From assembly GCF_902859855.1 (NCBI RefSeq), contig NZ_CADIKH010000002.1, positions 186,001 through 250,000 on the forward strand: DNA of 64,000 nt, given 5' to 3'. Shown here in pieces: positions 55,222 to 64,000 of the stretch; within the stretch, counting starts at the first letter, position 1; every line of letters starts with the position of its first letter. Under the pieces are notes generated by a model. It ran no database searches. It saw only the letters and a list, made by a program, of their open reading frames with translations, and had not been told where the DNA came from. The DNA comes from Paraburkholderia humisilvae. GTDB taxonomy: Bacteria > Pseudomonadota > Gammaproteobacteria > Burkholderiales > Burkholderiaceae. The translations under genes and the position numbers were made by a program.

Positions 55222-55491
55222 CTACGACGGTGTGTCGCCTTTGAGCAATTCGACCAGGTCGACGTACTCCTGTCTGGCCGTCTCGGGCGCGAGGCCCTTG
55301 AGCGTGGCCCATGCGTCGTGTTTGTACCTGCCGACCCTATCCAGCGGACCTGGCCGGTCGTCGGCTGCGTCGCCCACGGTGGCCTGCTTGTACAGCGCAT
55401 AGAGGCGCAGCAGCGTGAGGTCGCCGGGACGCTCCGGCAATTCCTTCACGTCTTGCACAGCTTGGGCAAAGCGGGTATTGACGTCGTTCAT
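55222..55491 (-). CDS. Acyl-CoA-binding protein (ACBP family)
   Basis: 89-aa four-helix bundle protein. The ACBP core is clear: FAQAVQDVKELPERPGDLTL, LRLYALYKQATVGDA (lipid-binding YALYKQA), PGPLDRVGRYKHDAWATLKG and YVDLVELLKG. It binds long-chain acyl-CoA in the cytoplasm, buffering or carrying it. ACBPs are common in eukaryotes and sporadic in bacteria. ATG 55491 has GGAGA upstream; the frame is open to 55530. It is separated from the helicase gene by 458 bp and divergent from tsaB. Confidence 0.9.
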   Translation of the reverse strand: MNDVNTRFAQAVQDVKELPERPGDLTLLRLYALYKQATVGDAADDRPGPLDRVGRYKHDAWATLKGLAPETARQEYVDLVELLKGDTPS

Positions 55492-55686
55492 CGCGTTCTC
55501 CGTGGCTTGTTCGGGTCGGCCGACGATCATAACAAGTGCGGCTTTATCGCGCGCTGAGCCGGGTGGAGCGATCGTTCAGGAACAGGTACGCTGGCGCGTC
55601 GCGGCGATGCGCGTCGCCAGTCTGGGTAGGTCGGGCGGGCTGGCCTTGCGTCCGACGCATCAGGGTCGCGCATTACAATATCGGAC

Positions 55687-56577
55687 ATGACTGAAACAGT
55701 GCTGCTTGCCCTCGATACCTCGACCGAATTCTGTTCGGTCGCGTTGCTTGCCGTTGCGAATCCGCCTGCAGGCGCATACGCGCCTTCATTCACTGGCGGC
55801 GCGTCCGCCGCTTGCGCAGGCGCTGCCACGGCGCCTGCCGCTTGGTCGTCCGGCGATGCGTCTGATGAACCGCGCGTCTGGGTCCGCCACGAAGCGACCG
55901 GCGCGGTGTCGAGCACGCGCCTGCTGCCCGCGATACGCGAACTGTTCGACGAAGCCGGTTTTCCGCTGCGCGCCTGCGATGCGATCGCATTCGGCGCGGG
56001 GCCCGGCTCGTTTACCGGCCTGCGCACGGCGACCGGCGTTGCACAAGGGCTGGCATTCGGCCTCGGCTGCCCGGTCGTGCCGATTGGCACACTCGTCGCA
56101 TGCGCGGAAAGCGCGCGCCGGCGCGACCCGTCGGCCACGCGCGTGCTGGCCGCGCTCGATGCGCGGATGGACGAAGTCTATTGGGCCGAATACGCGTGGG
56201 ACGACGCGCTGCAAGACTGGCGGACCGTGCGCGCGGCCACGCTCGATGCGCCGGAGCGCGTCGTGGCGCCCGATGTGCCGTACACGCTGGCCGGCAACGC
56301 GGCGAAGGTATTCGGCGAGCGGCTCGCGGTCGCTGCCGGCGCACGATCGATAGAGGCGGACGCGCTGCCGCATGCGCTGCCGATCGCGTTCGCCGGCCTG
56401 CGTGCATGGCGCGCGGGACGCGCGGTGCGGGCCGATCAGGCGGCGCCCGACTATGTGCGTGACAAGGTCGCGCTGACCACGGCCGAACGGCTCGCGGCGA
56501 AGACGGCGCAGCGCGCGCCGGCCGCGAACGGCGAGGCCGCGGCGGCAAGCGGCGATGCGGGCGGACGTGCGCAATGA
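55687..56577 (+). CDS. tsaB: tRNA N6-threonylcarbamoyladenosine biosynthesis protein TsaB
   Basis: Partner of TsaD and TsaE in t6A37 synthesis on ANN-decoding tRNAs. The 296-aa ASKHA-fold protein has the start [15 protein letters not shown] and [20 protein letters not shown], with [13 protein letters not shown] and [17 protein letters not shown]. An Ala/Pro-rich insert of about 40 residues (23-62) makes it longer than E. coli TsaB (231 aa). A -10-like TACAAT (55674-55679) ends 7 bp before the ATG, so the mRNA may be leaderless. It overlaps rimI by 4 bp. Confidence 0.94.
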   Translation: MTETVLLALDTSTEFCSVALLAVANPPAGAYAPSFTGGASAACAGAATAPAAWSSGDASDEPRVWVRHEATGAVSSTRLLPAIRELFDEAGFPLRACDAIAFGAGPGSFTGLRTATGVAQGLAFGLGCPVVPIGTLVACAESARRRDPSATRVLAALDARMDEVYWAEYAWDDALQDWRTVRAATLDAPERVVAPDVPYTLAGNAAKVFGERLAVAAGARSIEADALPHALPIAFAGLRAWRAGRAVRADQAAPDYVRDKVALTTAERLAAKTAQRAPAANGEAAAASGDAGGRAQ

Positions 56578-57068
56578 GCGGCGTGCTGCTCGCGGACCGC
56601 TACATGTCGCCGATGACCGACGGCGACCTCGACGAAGTCGCCGCGGTCGAACGTCTCGCTTACGAGTTTCCATGGAGCCGCGGCAATTTCGAAGATTCGT
56701 TGCGCAATGGTTATTTCGGTATCTGCATGCGGCACGTGACGGGCACGCTGATCGGTTACTGCGTGCTGATGCCGGTTGTCGATGAGATGCATCTGCTGAA
56801 TCTGTGCGTTGCGCCGCCGGCGCAGCATGCGGGCGCGGGACTCGCGCTGTTGCGCGAAGCCGTGCGCATTACCCACGCGGAAAAACTCGATGGGCTGCTG
56901 CTCGAGGTGCGGCCGTCGAATCACCGCGCGATCCGGCTCTATGAACGATTCGGCTTTGCGTCGATTGGCCGGCGCAAGAACTACTATCCGGCGCGGCATC
57001 GTGGTCGGGAGGACGCAATCGTGATGCGATTTACCTTTGTGAAGGAGGGTGCCCATGGCGCTGCATGA
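56574..57068 (+). CDS. rimI: Ribosomal-protein-alanine N-acetyltransferase
   Basis: 164-aa GNAT that acetylates the N-terminal alanine of ribosomal protein S18. Motif [21 protein letters not shown] (Q-x-x-G-x-G), catalytic region [20 protein letters not shown], and RKNYYPA typical of RimI. ATG 56574 overlaps the tsaB stop (ATGA). The UDG gene overlaps its 3' end, giving a tightly packed tsaB-rimI-udg-DUF1853 operon. Confidence 0.92.
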   Translation: MSGVLLADRYMSPMTDGDLDEVAAVERLAYEFPWSRGNFEDSLRNGYFGICMRHVTGTLIGYCVLMPVVDEMHLLNLCVAPPAQHAGAGLALLREAVRITHAEKLDGLLLEVRPSNHRAIRLYERFGFASIGRRKNYYPARHRGREDAIVMRFTFVKEGAHGAA

Positions 57069-58080
57069 GTCCGCGCTGGAAGAACTCGGCCTCGCGCCGC
57101 AGTGGGTGAGACGCGGCAGCGCGACGGGGTCGGCGATGCTGCAGGACGAGCAGCATGGCGTCACCGCGCAGGGGCCGGTCACCGGGGACGGTGTGACGCA
57201 CGCGCATGCGTCGTCCGATGCCGTACGTGCTGAAGCGTCGCCGGCTGCGGCGGCGGGCGCGCAACCTGCCGCTCCAGCGGCGCCGCCCGAAGACGACTTT
57301 ACCTGGTTCGACGATCTGCCCGCGCAGCCATCGTCGCGCGTCCCGGCGCGTGCAGCCGAAGAAAGCGCGCCCCACGAAGTGAGCGACGCCGCCGCGCCGC
57401 CGGTCGCGGCCCTCGATTGGGATGCACTGGTCGCGCGGGTCGCTGGCTGCGAACGCTGCCGGCTATGCGAGAAGCGCACGCAGACCGTGTTCGGTGTCGG
57501 CGACCGCAACGCGGACTGGATGCTGATCGGCGAGGCGCCAGGCGAAAACGAAGATCGCCAGGGGGAGCCGTTCGTCGGCCAGGCCGGCAAGCTGCTCGAC
57601 AACATGCTGAGTTCGCTGTCGCTTGCGCGCGGCACGAACGTTTATATCGCAAACGTGCTGAAATGCCGGCCGCCCGGCAACCGCAATCCGGAGCCCGACG
57701 AAGTCGCGCGCTGCGAGCCGTATCTGCAGCGCCAGGTCGCGCTCGTCAAGCCGAAGCTGATCGTCGCGCTCGGCCGCTTTGCCGCGCAGAGCCTGCTGAA
57801 GACCGAGGCAAGCATCTCGTCGTTGCGCGGGCGCGTGCACGCGTACGAAGGCGTGCCGGTCATCGTCACCTATCACCCGGCGTATTTGCTGCGCAGTTTG
57901 CACGACAAGGCGAAAGCCTGGCAGGACCTTTGCCTTGCGCGCGATACGTGGCGCAACGCGGCCGCGAGCGCGGCGGACGGCGCCGGTCCGGCAAGTTCAT
58001 CGGCTAACCCGGCAACCGATGCGGCAACTGCGGCGGCGACCGAGGCAGCCGCCGGTGCCGCGGATTCCGCGACCGCCTGA
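57055..58080 (+). CDS. Family 4 uracil-DNA glycosylase with iron-sulfur cluster
   Basis: 341-aa repair enzyme. The catalytic domain begins at about residue 120: Cys132 and Cys135 ([12 protein letters not shown]), [20 protein letters not shown] (uracil-binding), further cysteines in LKCRPPGN and VARCEPY for the 4Fe-4S cluster, and TYHPAYLL (catalytic His). The first ~115 residues are a low-complexity Ala/Pro/Glu linker ([19 protein letters not shown]), and the C-terminus has an Ala-rich tail. ATG 57055 with GAAGGAGG 6 bp upstream is preferred over GTG 57049. Overlaps rimI by 14 bp. Confidence 0.92.
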   Translation: MALHESALEELGLAPQWVRRGSATGSAMLQDEQHGVTAQGPVTGDGVTHAHASSDAVRAEASPAAAAGAQPAAPAAPPEDDFTWFDDLPAQPSSRVPARAAEESAPHEVSDAAAPPVAALDWDALVARVAGCERCRLCEKRTQTVFGVGDRNADWMLIGEAPGENEDRQGEPFVGQAGKLLDNMLSSLSLARGTNVYIANVLKCRPPGNRNPEPDEVARCEPYLQRQVALVKPKLIVALGRFAAQSLLKTEASISSLRGRVHAYEGVPVIVTYHPAYLLRSLHDKAKAWQDLCLARDTWRNAAASAADGAGPASSSANPATDAATAAATEAAAGAADSATA

Positions 58081-59051
58081 TGGCTGCCGACGGCCCGACA
58101 GCCGGTTTGCCGCCACGCGTCGCCGCGCGGCTTGAACAGCTGACCGACCCGGCGGTGCGCGATCTGGCGTGGCTGCTGTTCAGCCCCGATCTGTTGCGCG
58201 CGCAACCGCCGGCCGGTGTGCGCGCGGAGCCGTTCGAATCGGCGGACGAGGCAGTCGCAATGGTCGACTGGCTGGTTGCGCAAGACGCGCATCCGGTTGC
58301 GCTGCATCAGCACATCGCGGCCGCTCAGGTGACGCGCCTTGGCCGCTACGCGGAATGCCTGCTTGCATGGTGTCTGCGATACGGTCCTGGCGCGCGGCTC
58401 GTGGCCGCGAACGTCGCGTTGCGGCGCGGTGGCCTGACGCTCGGTGAATGCGACTTCCTTGTGCACACGCAAACCCGCCGCCGGCTGCATTGGGAACTGG
58501 CCGTCAAATGCTATCTGCATGCGGGCGATGGCCGTGCGCAACTGGCGGACTATGTCGCTCCGAATCTGCAGGACCGCTTCGACGTGAAGCTGCACCGGTT
58601 GCTCGATCACCAGTTGCCGTTGAGTGCGCGCGCCGAGTTCGCGGCGCTCGGACACAGCGGACCCTGGGAGGCGCAAATGTTCGTCAAAGGGTGGCTCTTC
58701 TATCGCGACGGCGGCAGACCGCCGGAACCGCCCGCGCTCGACCCTGCTCATGCGCGCGGCTGGTGGACGACGCGTGCGGAGTGGCCGGCGTTCGCTGCCG
58801 CGCAAGGCCACGCGTGGGCGGTGCTGCCGCGTTTGCAATGGCTGTCGCGCCGGCGCCGGAACGGCGATGCGGCCGCGGCGGGGCTGTTCGACATTCCGTC
58901 ATTGAGTGCGCAACTCGCGCAGCATAGCGGGCCGACGATGGTCGCCGCGTTCGCTGCGGAGGGGGAAGCGGGCAACTGGCGCGAAACCTCGCGCGGTTTT
59001 GTCGTGCCCGACGGATGGCCCGTGCAGGCGCTAGCGTTCGCTCGCCGCTGA
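58080..59051 (+). CDS. DUF1853 family protein
   Basis: 323-aa protein of unknown function, DUF1853. Family features: RDLAWLLFSPDLLRA, LRYGPGARLVAANVALRRG, GECDFLVHTQTRRRLHWELA (the LGECDF...HWELAVK core of the family, with acidic residues reminiscent of PD-(D/E)XK nucleases), and VKGWLFYRDGG. No signal or membrane segment. Start overlaps the udg stop by one base (TGATG), so it is translated from the same operon. A nuclease-like fold is an inference from the motif, not proven. Confidence 0.8.
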   Translation: MAADGPTAGLPPRVAARLEQLTDPAVRDLAWLLFSPDLLRAQPPAGVRAEPFESADEAVAMVDWLVAQDAHPVALHQHIAAAQVTRLGRYAECLLAWCLRYGPGARLVAANVALRRGGLTLGECDFLVHTQTRRRLHWELAVKCYLHAGDGRAQLADYVAPNLQDRFDVKLHRLLDHQLPLSARAEFAALGHSGPWEAQMFVKGWLFYRDGGRPPEPPALDPAHARGWWTTRAEWPAFAAAQGHAWAVLPRLQWLSRRRRNGDAAAAGLFDIPSLSAQLAQHSGPTMVAAFAAEGEAGNWRETSRGFVVPDGWPVQALAFARR

Positions 59052-59085
59052 TACGCGCGCAAAGCGGGATGCGCCGCCGGTCAAC

Positions 59086-59892
59086 TTACCACCAGCGATG
59101 AAAGTGATGCACGGGCCCGATGCCAGCGCCGACGTCGAGCCGCTCGCTCTGTTTGAGCGCATCGGTCAGATAACGCTTCGCGTCGACCACGGCGCTCGCG
59201 ATGTCGCGCCGTTGCGGAAGCAGCGCCGCGATTGCCGATGACAGCGTGCACCCGGTGCCGTGCGTGTTCTTCACCGGTACGCGCGGCCCGCCGACGCGCA
59301 GCGTGCCGCCGGGTTCGATCAGCCAGTCAGGGCTGTCGATGGCCGCGAGATGGCCGCCTTTCATCAGCACCGCGCGCGCACCGAGCGCACGCAGCGCTTC
59401 ACCGTGGGTGATCATCGTGGTTTCGTCGACGGCGGCCTCGCAGCCGAGCAGCGCGGCCGCTTCCGGCAGATTCGGCGTCAGCAGATCGGCGAGCGGCAGC
59501 AGTTCGTCGCGCAGCGCGGCGACCGCGTCGGCCGCCAGCAGCGCATGCTTGCTCTTCGAGATCATCACGGTGTCGAGCACCACGTGCGACGGACGGTGGC
59601 GGCGCAGCGCATCGGCCACCACGCGGACGATCTGCGCATTCGCGAGCATGCCGATCTTCACGGCATCGATGCGGATATCGTCGAACACCGCATCGAGCTG
59701 CGCGGTGACGAAGCCGGCGTCGGGCGTGTGGATCGCGATCACGCCACGCGTGTTCTGCGCGGTCAATGCAGTAATGACGCTCGCGCCATAGGCGCCGAGC
59801 GCGGAGAACGTCTTCAGGTCGGCCTGGATGCCCGCGCCACCACCGGAATCGGAGCCGGCGATGGTGAGCACGTTAGGAATCGGTTGGGTCAT
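59086..59892 (-). CDS. thiD: Hydroxymethylpyrimidine/phosphomethylpyrimidine kinase
   Basis: 268-aa ribokinase-fold kinase that phosphorylates HMP and HMP-P in thiamine biosynthesis. Motifs: LTIAGSDSGGGAGIQADLKT at the N-terminus, ALTAQNTRGV, DTVMISKSKHALL, LLTPNLPEAA and the catalytic/ATP region KNTHGTGCTLSSAIAALLP. It overlaps nothing and converges on the DUF1853 gene. Transcribed leftward from a region 28 bp after the lplT stop, suggesting co-transcription with lplT. Confidence 0.94.
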   Translation of the reverse strand: MTQPIPNVLTIAGSDSGGGAGIQADLKTFSALGAYGASVITALTAQNTRGVIAIHTPDAGFVTAQLDAVFDDIRIDAVKIGMLANAQIVRVVADALRRHRPSHVVLDTVMISKSKHALLAADAVAALRDELLPLADLLTPNLPEAAALLGCEAAVDETTMITHGEALRALGARAVLMKGGHLAAIDSPDWLIEPGGTLRVGGPRVPVKNTHGTGCTLSSAIAALLPQRRDIASAVVDAKRYLTDALKQSERLDVGAGIGPVHHFHRWW

Positions 59893-59920
59893 GAAAGGAA
59901 AAAAACAGGACGGCGGGCGG

Positions 59921-61228
59921 TCAGTGTCGCGCTTCGCCGATCAGCGCGACCGAATCGAACGCGCGCTGGTTCGCCTGGTGGCGCCGCATCACGAGCCACA
60001 TCATCACGCAGACGAAGGTGCCGAACAGGACGATCACAACCGTCACCGGCACGTCGAGCCAGACCAGCACCGCATACAGGCAGAGCATCACGAGCACGGA
60101 CAGGTTTTCATTGAAGTTCTGCACCGCGATCGAGTGTCCGGCGGACAGCAGCACGTGGCCGCGATGCTGCAGCAGCGCGTTCATCGGCACGACAAAAAAG
60201 CCGGACAGCGCGCCGACCACCATCAGGAACACATACGCGAAGACCAGATAACCCGAAATGTGCATGCGGCCGAAATAGAAGCCCCAGTGCGGCGGAAACA
60301 GATGCCGCGTGTAGAACGCCATCAGCATCACCGCGATGCCCATCATGATGCCGACCGGCAGCACGGACAGCGATTTTTTCAGCGGCACGCGCGCGGCGGC
60401 GATCATCGCGCCGGCCGCGACGCCGACCGCGACCACCGCCTGCAGGATCGCGCCCTCGGAGAGCGACATGCCAAGCGACACCTCGGCCCATTTCAGCACG
60501 ATGAACTGCAGCGTCGCGCCCGCGCCCCAGAACAGCGTCGTGACCGCGAGCGAGATCTGACCGAGCTTGTCGCGCCATAGCGTGACGAAACAGTCGGCGA
60601 AATCGGTGATCAGCTTGAGCGGACCGTGCTGCTGCTTGGGATAACGGGCGCCGGTGTCGGGAATGCGCAAATTGAAGAGTGCCGCGACGATGTAGATCAG
60701 GATGATGATCAGCATCGCGGCTTCGGCGGGCGTGCTGATTGCGGCGGGCGTGTGCTTGATGATGTGCGATGCAATATGCGGGCTGATCAGCGCGCCGCCG
60801 AGCACCGTGCCGAGGATGATCGAGCCGACCGTCGTGCCTTCGATCCATCCGTTCGCGGCGACGAGCCGGTCAGGCGGCAGCAACTCGGTGAGTATCCCGT
60901 ACTTGGCCGGCGAATACGCTGCGGCGCCGAAGCCGACGATGCCGTATGCAAAGAGCGGATGCGCGCCCACCAGCATCGTGATACAGCCGACCACCTTGAT
61001 TGTGTTCGTGACGAACATCACGCGGCCCTTGGGCCGTGAGTCCGCGAACGCGCCGACAAACGCGGCCAGTACGACGTACGACAGCACAAAGAACAGCTTG
61101 AGCAGCGGTGTCATCCAATTGGGGGCATGAAGGTCTTTCAGCAGTGCGATAGCAGCGATCAGCAACGCATTGTCGGCCAGCGACGAGAAGAACTGCGCGG
61201 CCATGATCGTGTAAAAACCTTTTTTCAT
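59921..61228 (-). CDS. lplT: Lysophospholipid transporter LplT
   Basis: 435-aa inner-membrane MFS protein that flips 2-acyl-glycerophosphoethanolamine for re-acylation by Aas. Twelve hydrophobic segments; family motifs are KKGFYTIMAAQFFSSLADNA, FADSRPKGRVMF, YSPAKYGILTELLPPDRLVA and NGWIEGTTVGSIILGTVLGG. The start ATG 61228 is chosen because the family begins MKKGFYTIMA; an open frame runs to 61318. It precedes thiD, an unusual pairing, and is divergent from alr. Confidence 0.9.
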   Translation of the reverse strand: MKKGFYTIMAAQFFSSLADNALLIAAIALLKDLHAPNWMTPLLKLFFVLSYVVLAAFVGAFADSRPKGRVMFVTNTIKVVGCITMLVGAHPLFAYGIVGFGAAAYSPAKYGILTELLPPDRLVAANGWIEGTTVGSIILGTVLGGALISPHIASHIIKHTPAAISTPAEAAMLIIILIYIVAALFNLRIPDTGARYPKQQHGPLKLITDFADCFVTLWRDKLGQISLAVTTLFWGAGATLQFIVLKWAEVSLGMSLSEGAILQAVVAVGVAAGAMIAAARVPLKKSLSVLPVGIMMGIAVMLMAFYTRHLFPPHWGFYFGRMHISGYLVFAYVFLMVVGALSGFFVVPMNALLQHRGHVLLSAGHSIAVQNFNENLSVLVMLCLYAVLVWLDVPVTVVIVLFGTFVCVMMWLVMRRHQANQRAFDSVALIGEARH

Positions 61229-61446
61229 CTGATGCGATGCTGTCCTCGCGGCGGTCTCGCGGCCGAGACCGTGGATATGACGTTCCGGCTTATTCCGTTC
61301 GAAATGGGTTGTGCGCACGGCTTTATATCATGAAAATAGCTGAATACTGACTAGCAGAATCCTTATCGCCTAGCCGCAGCGGGCTTCGTAGCGCTGAAAA
61401 CGCGCCGTAAGCCGCTGATTCAAAAGTGTCTTTACGTAAATTTCCC

Positions 61447-62517
61447 ATGCCGCGCCCGCTCCTCGCCACGATCCACACCGCAGCTCTTGCCAACAATCTC
61501 GCCGTGGCTCGCCGTTACGCCCCCAAGTCCAAAATCTGGGCGATCGTCAAGGCGAATGCGTACGGTCATGGGCTGGCGCGCGCGTTTCCCGGATTGCGTG
61601 CAACGGACGGCTTCGGGTTGCTGGACCTCGAAGAAGCGGTGAAGTTGCGCGAATTGGGCTGGGCGGGCCCGATTTTGTTGCTGGAGGGTTTTTTTCGTCC
61701 GACCGATATCGATCTGGTCGATCGCTACAGCCTTACCAGCGCGCTGCATTCGGACGAGCAACTGCGGATGCTCGAAATGGCGCGGCTGTCCAAGCCGGTG
61801 AATATCCAGCTGAAGATGAATAGCGGGATGAACCGCCTCGGTTACACGCCGGACAAATTCCGCGCCGCGTGGGAACGGGCGCGCGCCTGCCAGGGCGTGG
61901 GCCAGATCACGCTGATGACGCACTTTTCGGACGCTGACAGCGAGCGCGGCATCGAGCATCAGATGGCGGCGTTCGAGCGCGGCGCGCACGGCATCGCGGG
62001 TGCGCGCAGCCTCGCGAACTCGGCGGCGACGCTGTGGCATCCGAAGTCGCACTTCGACTGGGTGCGGCCCGGCGTGATGCTGTATGGCGCATCGCCGTCG
62101 GGCGTGCACGCGGATATCCGCAGCAGCGGGCTGCAACCGGCGATGACGCTCGCGTCGGAATTGATCGCAGTGCAAACGCTGCCCGAAGGCGAGACGATCG
62201 GTTATGGGTCCATTTTCAAGGCGCGCGCGGGGATGCGCGTCGGAGTGGTGGCCTGCGGCTATGCGGACGGCTACTCGCGCGTCGCGCCCGAAGGCACACC
62301 GATCGTCGTCGACGGGATTCGCACGCGGGTCGTCGGGCGCGTGTCGATGGACATGATTACCGTTGATCTGACGCCCTGCCCGCAGGCAGGCATCGGCTCG
62401 CGCGTCGAGCTGTGGGGTAATGCGCTGCCGATCGACGATGTCGCGCAGGCGTGCGGCACGATCGGCTACGAGCTGATGTGCGCGGTGGCGATGCGCGTGC
62501 CGGTGCGCGCCGAGTAG
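61447..62517 (+). CDS. alr: Alanine racemase
   Basis: PLP enzyme converting L-Ala to D-Ala for peptidoglycan; cytoplasmic, 356 aa. PLP lysine is Lys35 in [11 protein letters not shown]; the second catalytic base Tyr lies in [20 protein letters not shown]. Other motifs: [43 protein letters not shown] and [14 protein letters not shown] 61447 ([11 protein letters not shown]) is preferred because the family begins there; the frame opens at 61426 with a GTG. Shine-Dalgarno is weak. Divergent from lplT. Confidence 0.95.
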   Translation: MPRPLLATIHTAALANNLAVARRYAPKSKIWAIVKANAYGHGLARAFPGLRATDGFGLLDLEEAVKLRELGWAGPILLLEGFFRPTDIDLVDRYSLTSALHSDEQLRMLEMARLSKPVNIQLKMNSGMNRLGYTPDKFRAAWERARACQGVGQITLMTHFSDADSERGIEHQMAAFERGAHGIAGARSLANSAATLWHPKSHFDWVRPGVMLYGASPSGVHADIRSSGLQPAMTLASELIAVQTLPEGETIGYGSIFKARAGMRVGVVACGYADGYSRVAPEGTPIVVDGIRTRVVGRVSMDMITVDLTPCPQAGIGSRVELWGNALPIDDVAQACGTIGYELMCAVAMRVPVRAE

Positions 62518-62611
62518 CACACCAAATAGCGCATCGGAAAGTGCATAGGAAAAGCAGCAGGCCGCTTTTCCGCATCGATGACAATACGAATCAGACAAAG
62601 GCTTAAGCCGC

Positions 62612-63988
62612 GTGGCTAAACAGAAAACGTTGTACACCTGCACCGAATGCGGCGCGTCCGCGCCGAAATGGCAAGGCCAGTGCCCGTCCTGCAGCGCATG
62701 GAATACGCTGGTCGAGACGGTCGCCGAATCGGCATCCGCGCATCGCTTCCAGTCGCTCGCGAAGAGTGCGCCCGTGCAGCGGCTCGCCGACATTGAAGCA
62801 TCCGACGTGCCACGCTTCTCCACCGGTGTCGGCGAATTCGATCGCGTGCTCGGCGGCGGCCTCGTCGCGGGCGGTGTGGTGCTGATCGGCGGTGATCCGG
62901 GCATCGGCAAATCGACGCTGCTGCTGCAGTCGCTGGCGCAGATCGCCAGCGAGCGGCGCGCGCTCTACGTGAGCGGCGAAGAATCGGCCGCGCAGATTGC
63001 GTTGCGTGCGCAACGATTGGCGCTGCTCGAGCCGGGCGCGCACGCGAGCGAACTGAAGCTGCTGGCCGAAATCCAGCTCGAAAAAATCCAGGCGACGCTT
63101 ATCGAGGAGCGGCCCGATGTGGCCGTGATCGATTCGATCCAGACCATCTATTCCGAAGCGCTGACGTCGGCGCCCGGATCGGTCGCGCAGGTGCGCGAAT
63201 GTGCGGCGCAGTTGACGCGTATCGCGAAGCAGTCGGGCACCGCGATCATCATGGTCGGGCACGTGACGAAGGAGGGCAATCTCGCGGGCCCGCGCGTGCT
63301 CGAACATATCGTCGACACGGTGCTGTACTTCGAAGGCGATACGCATTCTTCGTTTCGCCTCGTGCGCGCGTTCAAGAACCGCTTCGGCGCGGTCAACGAA
63401 CTTGGTGTGTTTGCGATGACCGAGCGAGGCCTGCGTGGCGTCGCGAATCCGTCCGCGCTCTTTCTGTCGCAGCACGAACAGATCGTGCCGGGCTCGTGTG
63501 TGCTCGTCACGCAGGAAGGCACGCGGCCACTGCTGGTCGAGGTGCAGGCGCTGGTGGACACCGCTAATGTGCCGAATCCGCGGCGCCTCGCGGTCGGCCT
63601 CGAGCAGAACCGGCTTGCCATGCTGCTTGCGGTGTTGCACCGGCACGCGGGCATCGCGTGTTTCGATCAGGACGTCTTTCTGAATGCGGTGGGCGGTGTG
63701 AAGATCACCGAGCCGGCTGCGGACCTCGCGGTGCTGCTGGCAATCCACTCGTCGATGCGCAACAAACCGCTGCCGAAAGGCTTGATCGTATTCGGCGAAG
63801 TCGGACTCGCGGGTGAGATCCGGCCGTCGCCGCGTGGCCAGGAGCGGCTGAAGGAAGCCGCGAAGCTCGGCTTTTCAATCGCGCTGATTCCGAAGGCGAA
63901 CGCACCCAAGCAGGCGATCGACGGCTTGCAGGTGATCGCGGTCGAACGCATCGAGCAGGCGATCGACCGCGTGCGCACGCTCGAATAA
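62612..63988 (+). CDS. radA: DNA repair protein RadA
   Basis: 458-aa RecA-like branch-migration ATPase acting in recombinational repair. N-terminal C4 zinc finger (Cys10, Cys13, Cys24, Cys27), Walker A GGDPGIGKSTLL at about residues 93-104, Walker B VAVIDSIQTIY, the RadA-specific FKNRFGAVNELG, and a Lon-like C-terminal domain from about 290 (LPKGLIVFGEVGLAGEIRPS). Start is GTG 62612; the family begins MAKQKTLYTC. It follows alr by 94 bp and ends 12 bp before the window edge. Confidence 0.96.
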   Translation: MAKQKTLYTCTECGASAPKWQGQCPSCSAWNTLVETVAESASAHRFQSLAKSAPVQRLADIEASDVPRFSTGVGEFDRVLGGGLVAGGVVLIGGDPGIGKSTLLLQSLAQIASERRALYVSGEESAAQIALRAQRLALLEPGAHASELKLLAEIQLEKIQATLIEERPDVAVIDSIQTIYSEALTSAPGSVAQVRECAAQLTRIAKQSGTAIIMVGHVTKEGNLAGPRVLEHIVDTVLYFEGDTHSSFRLVRAFKNRFGAVNELGVFAMTERGLRGVANPSALFLSQHEQIVPGSCVLVTQEGTRPLLVEVQALVDTANVPNPRRLAVGLEQNRLAMLLAVLHRHAGIACFDQDVFLNAVGGVKITEPAADLAVLLAIHSSMRNKPLPKGLIVFGEVGLAGEIRPSPRGQERLKEAAKLGFSIALIPKANAPKQAIDGLQVIAVERIEQAIDRVRTLE

Positions 63989-64000
63989 CGTATTAAGCAC

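Overview
The window looks like chromosomal DNA of a Burkholderia-group betaproteobacterium (Burkholderia, Paraburkholderia or Caballeronia). The evidence is high G+C with strong third-position G/C bias, Burkholderiales-type protein sequences, and gene neighbourhoods such as cysS-DNA glycosylase-accA-tilS-lysC, aceB/aceA beside a LysR gene, and tsaB-rimI-UDG. Genus and species cannot be fixed from this sequence alone. No transposase, integrase, phage gene or CRISPR array was seen.

Region 1 (1-13 kb) is housekeeping: the 3' part of trmJ, cysE, a leftward set (TPR protein, ppiA, ppiB, lpxH), then rightward cysS, an AlkA-type glycosylase, accA, tilS and lysC. The 755 bp before lysC hold a 10-bp tandem repeat and a candidate structured RNA. 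Region 2 (13-25 kb) has tRNA-Ser(GCU), a small exported PXPV-type protein, fabI, a yejABEF-type oligopeptide ABC transporter, an NlpC/P60 hydrolase, a patatin-like lipoprotein, gltX and tRNA-Ala(GGC).

Region 3 (25-44 kb) is the accessory part. A DUF1223/cytochrome P460 pair is followed by two adjacent carbohydrate-type uptake and catabolic loci. The first has an extended-SDR epimerase transcribed away from an RbsC-B-A-type transporter, an Asp/Glu-racemase-family protein with a single cysteine, and a Crp/Fnr-family regulator. The intergenic region between the divergent units carries two CRP-like sites placed with identical geometry to two opposing promoters. The second is a leftward nine-gene cluster: GntR, SDR, BKACE (beta-keto acid cleavage enzyme), metallo-beta-lactamase hydrolase, sugar-binding protein, a double-NBD ATPase with a degenerate Walker B, a permease made of two RbsC-like halves fused in one chain, a lambda-crystallin/L-gulonate 3-dehydrogenase-like enzyme, and an SMP-30 lactonase. 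Together they suggest uptake of an unknown sugar or polyol, oxidation to a lactone, ring opening, 3-oxidation and CoA-dependent cleavage. The substrate cannot be read from sequence.

Region 4 (44-64 kb) has a duplicated tRNA-Glu/tRNA-Asp pair, a GNAT acetyltransferase, an AraC regulator, a GGCT-like protein, the glyoxylate-shunt genes aceB and aceA with a LysR regulator and a UspA protein between them, an RhlE-type DEAD-box helicase with a long leader, an acyl-CoA-binding protein, the tsaB-rimI-UDG-DUF1853 operon, thiD, lplT, alr and radA.

A recurring feature is short-period tandem repeats (10-16 bp units) in several intergenic gaps, often just after stop codons or close to promoters.
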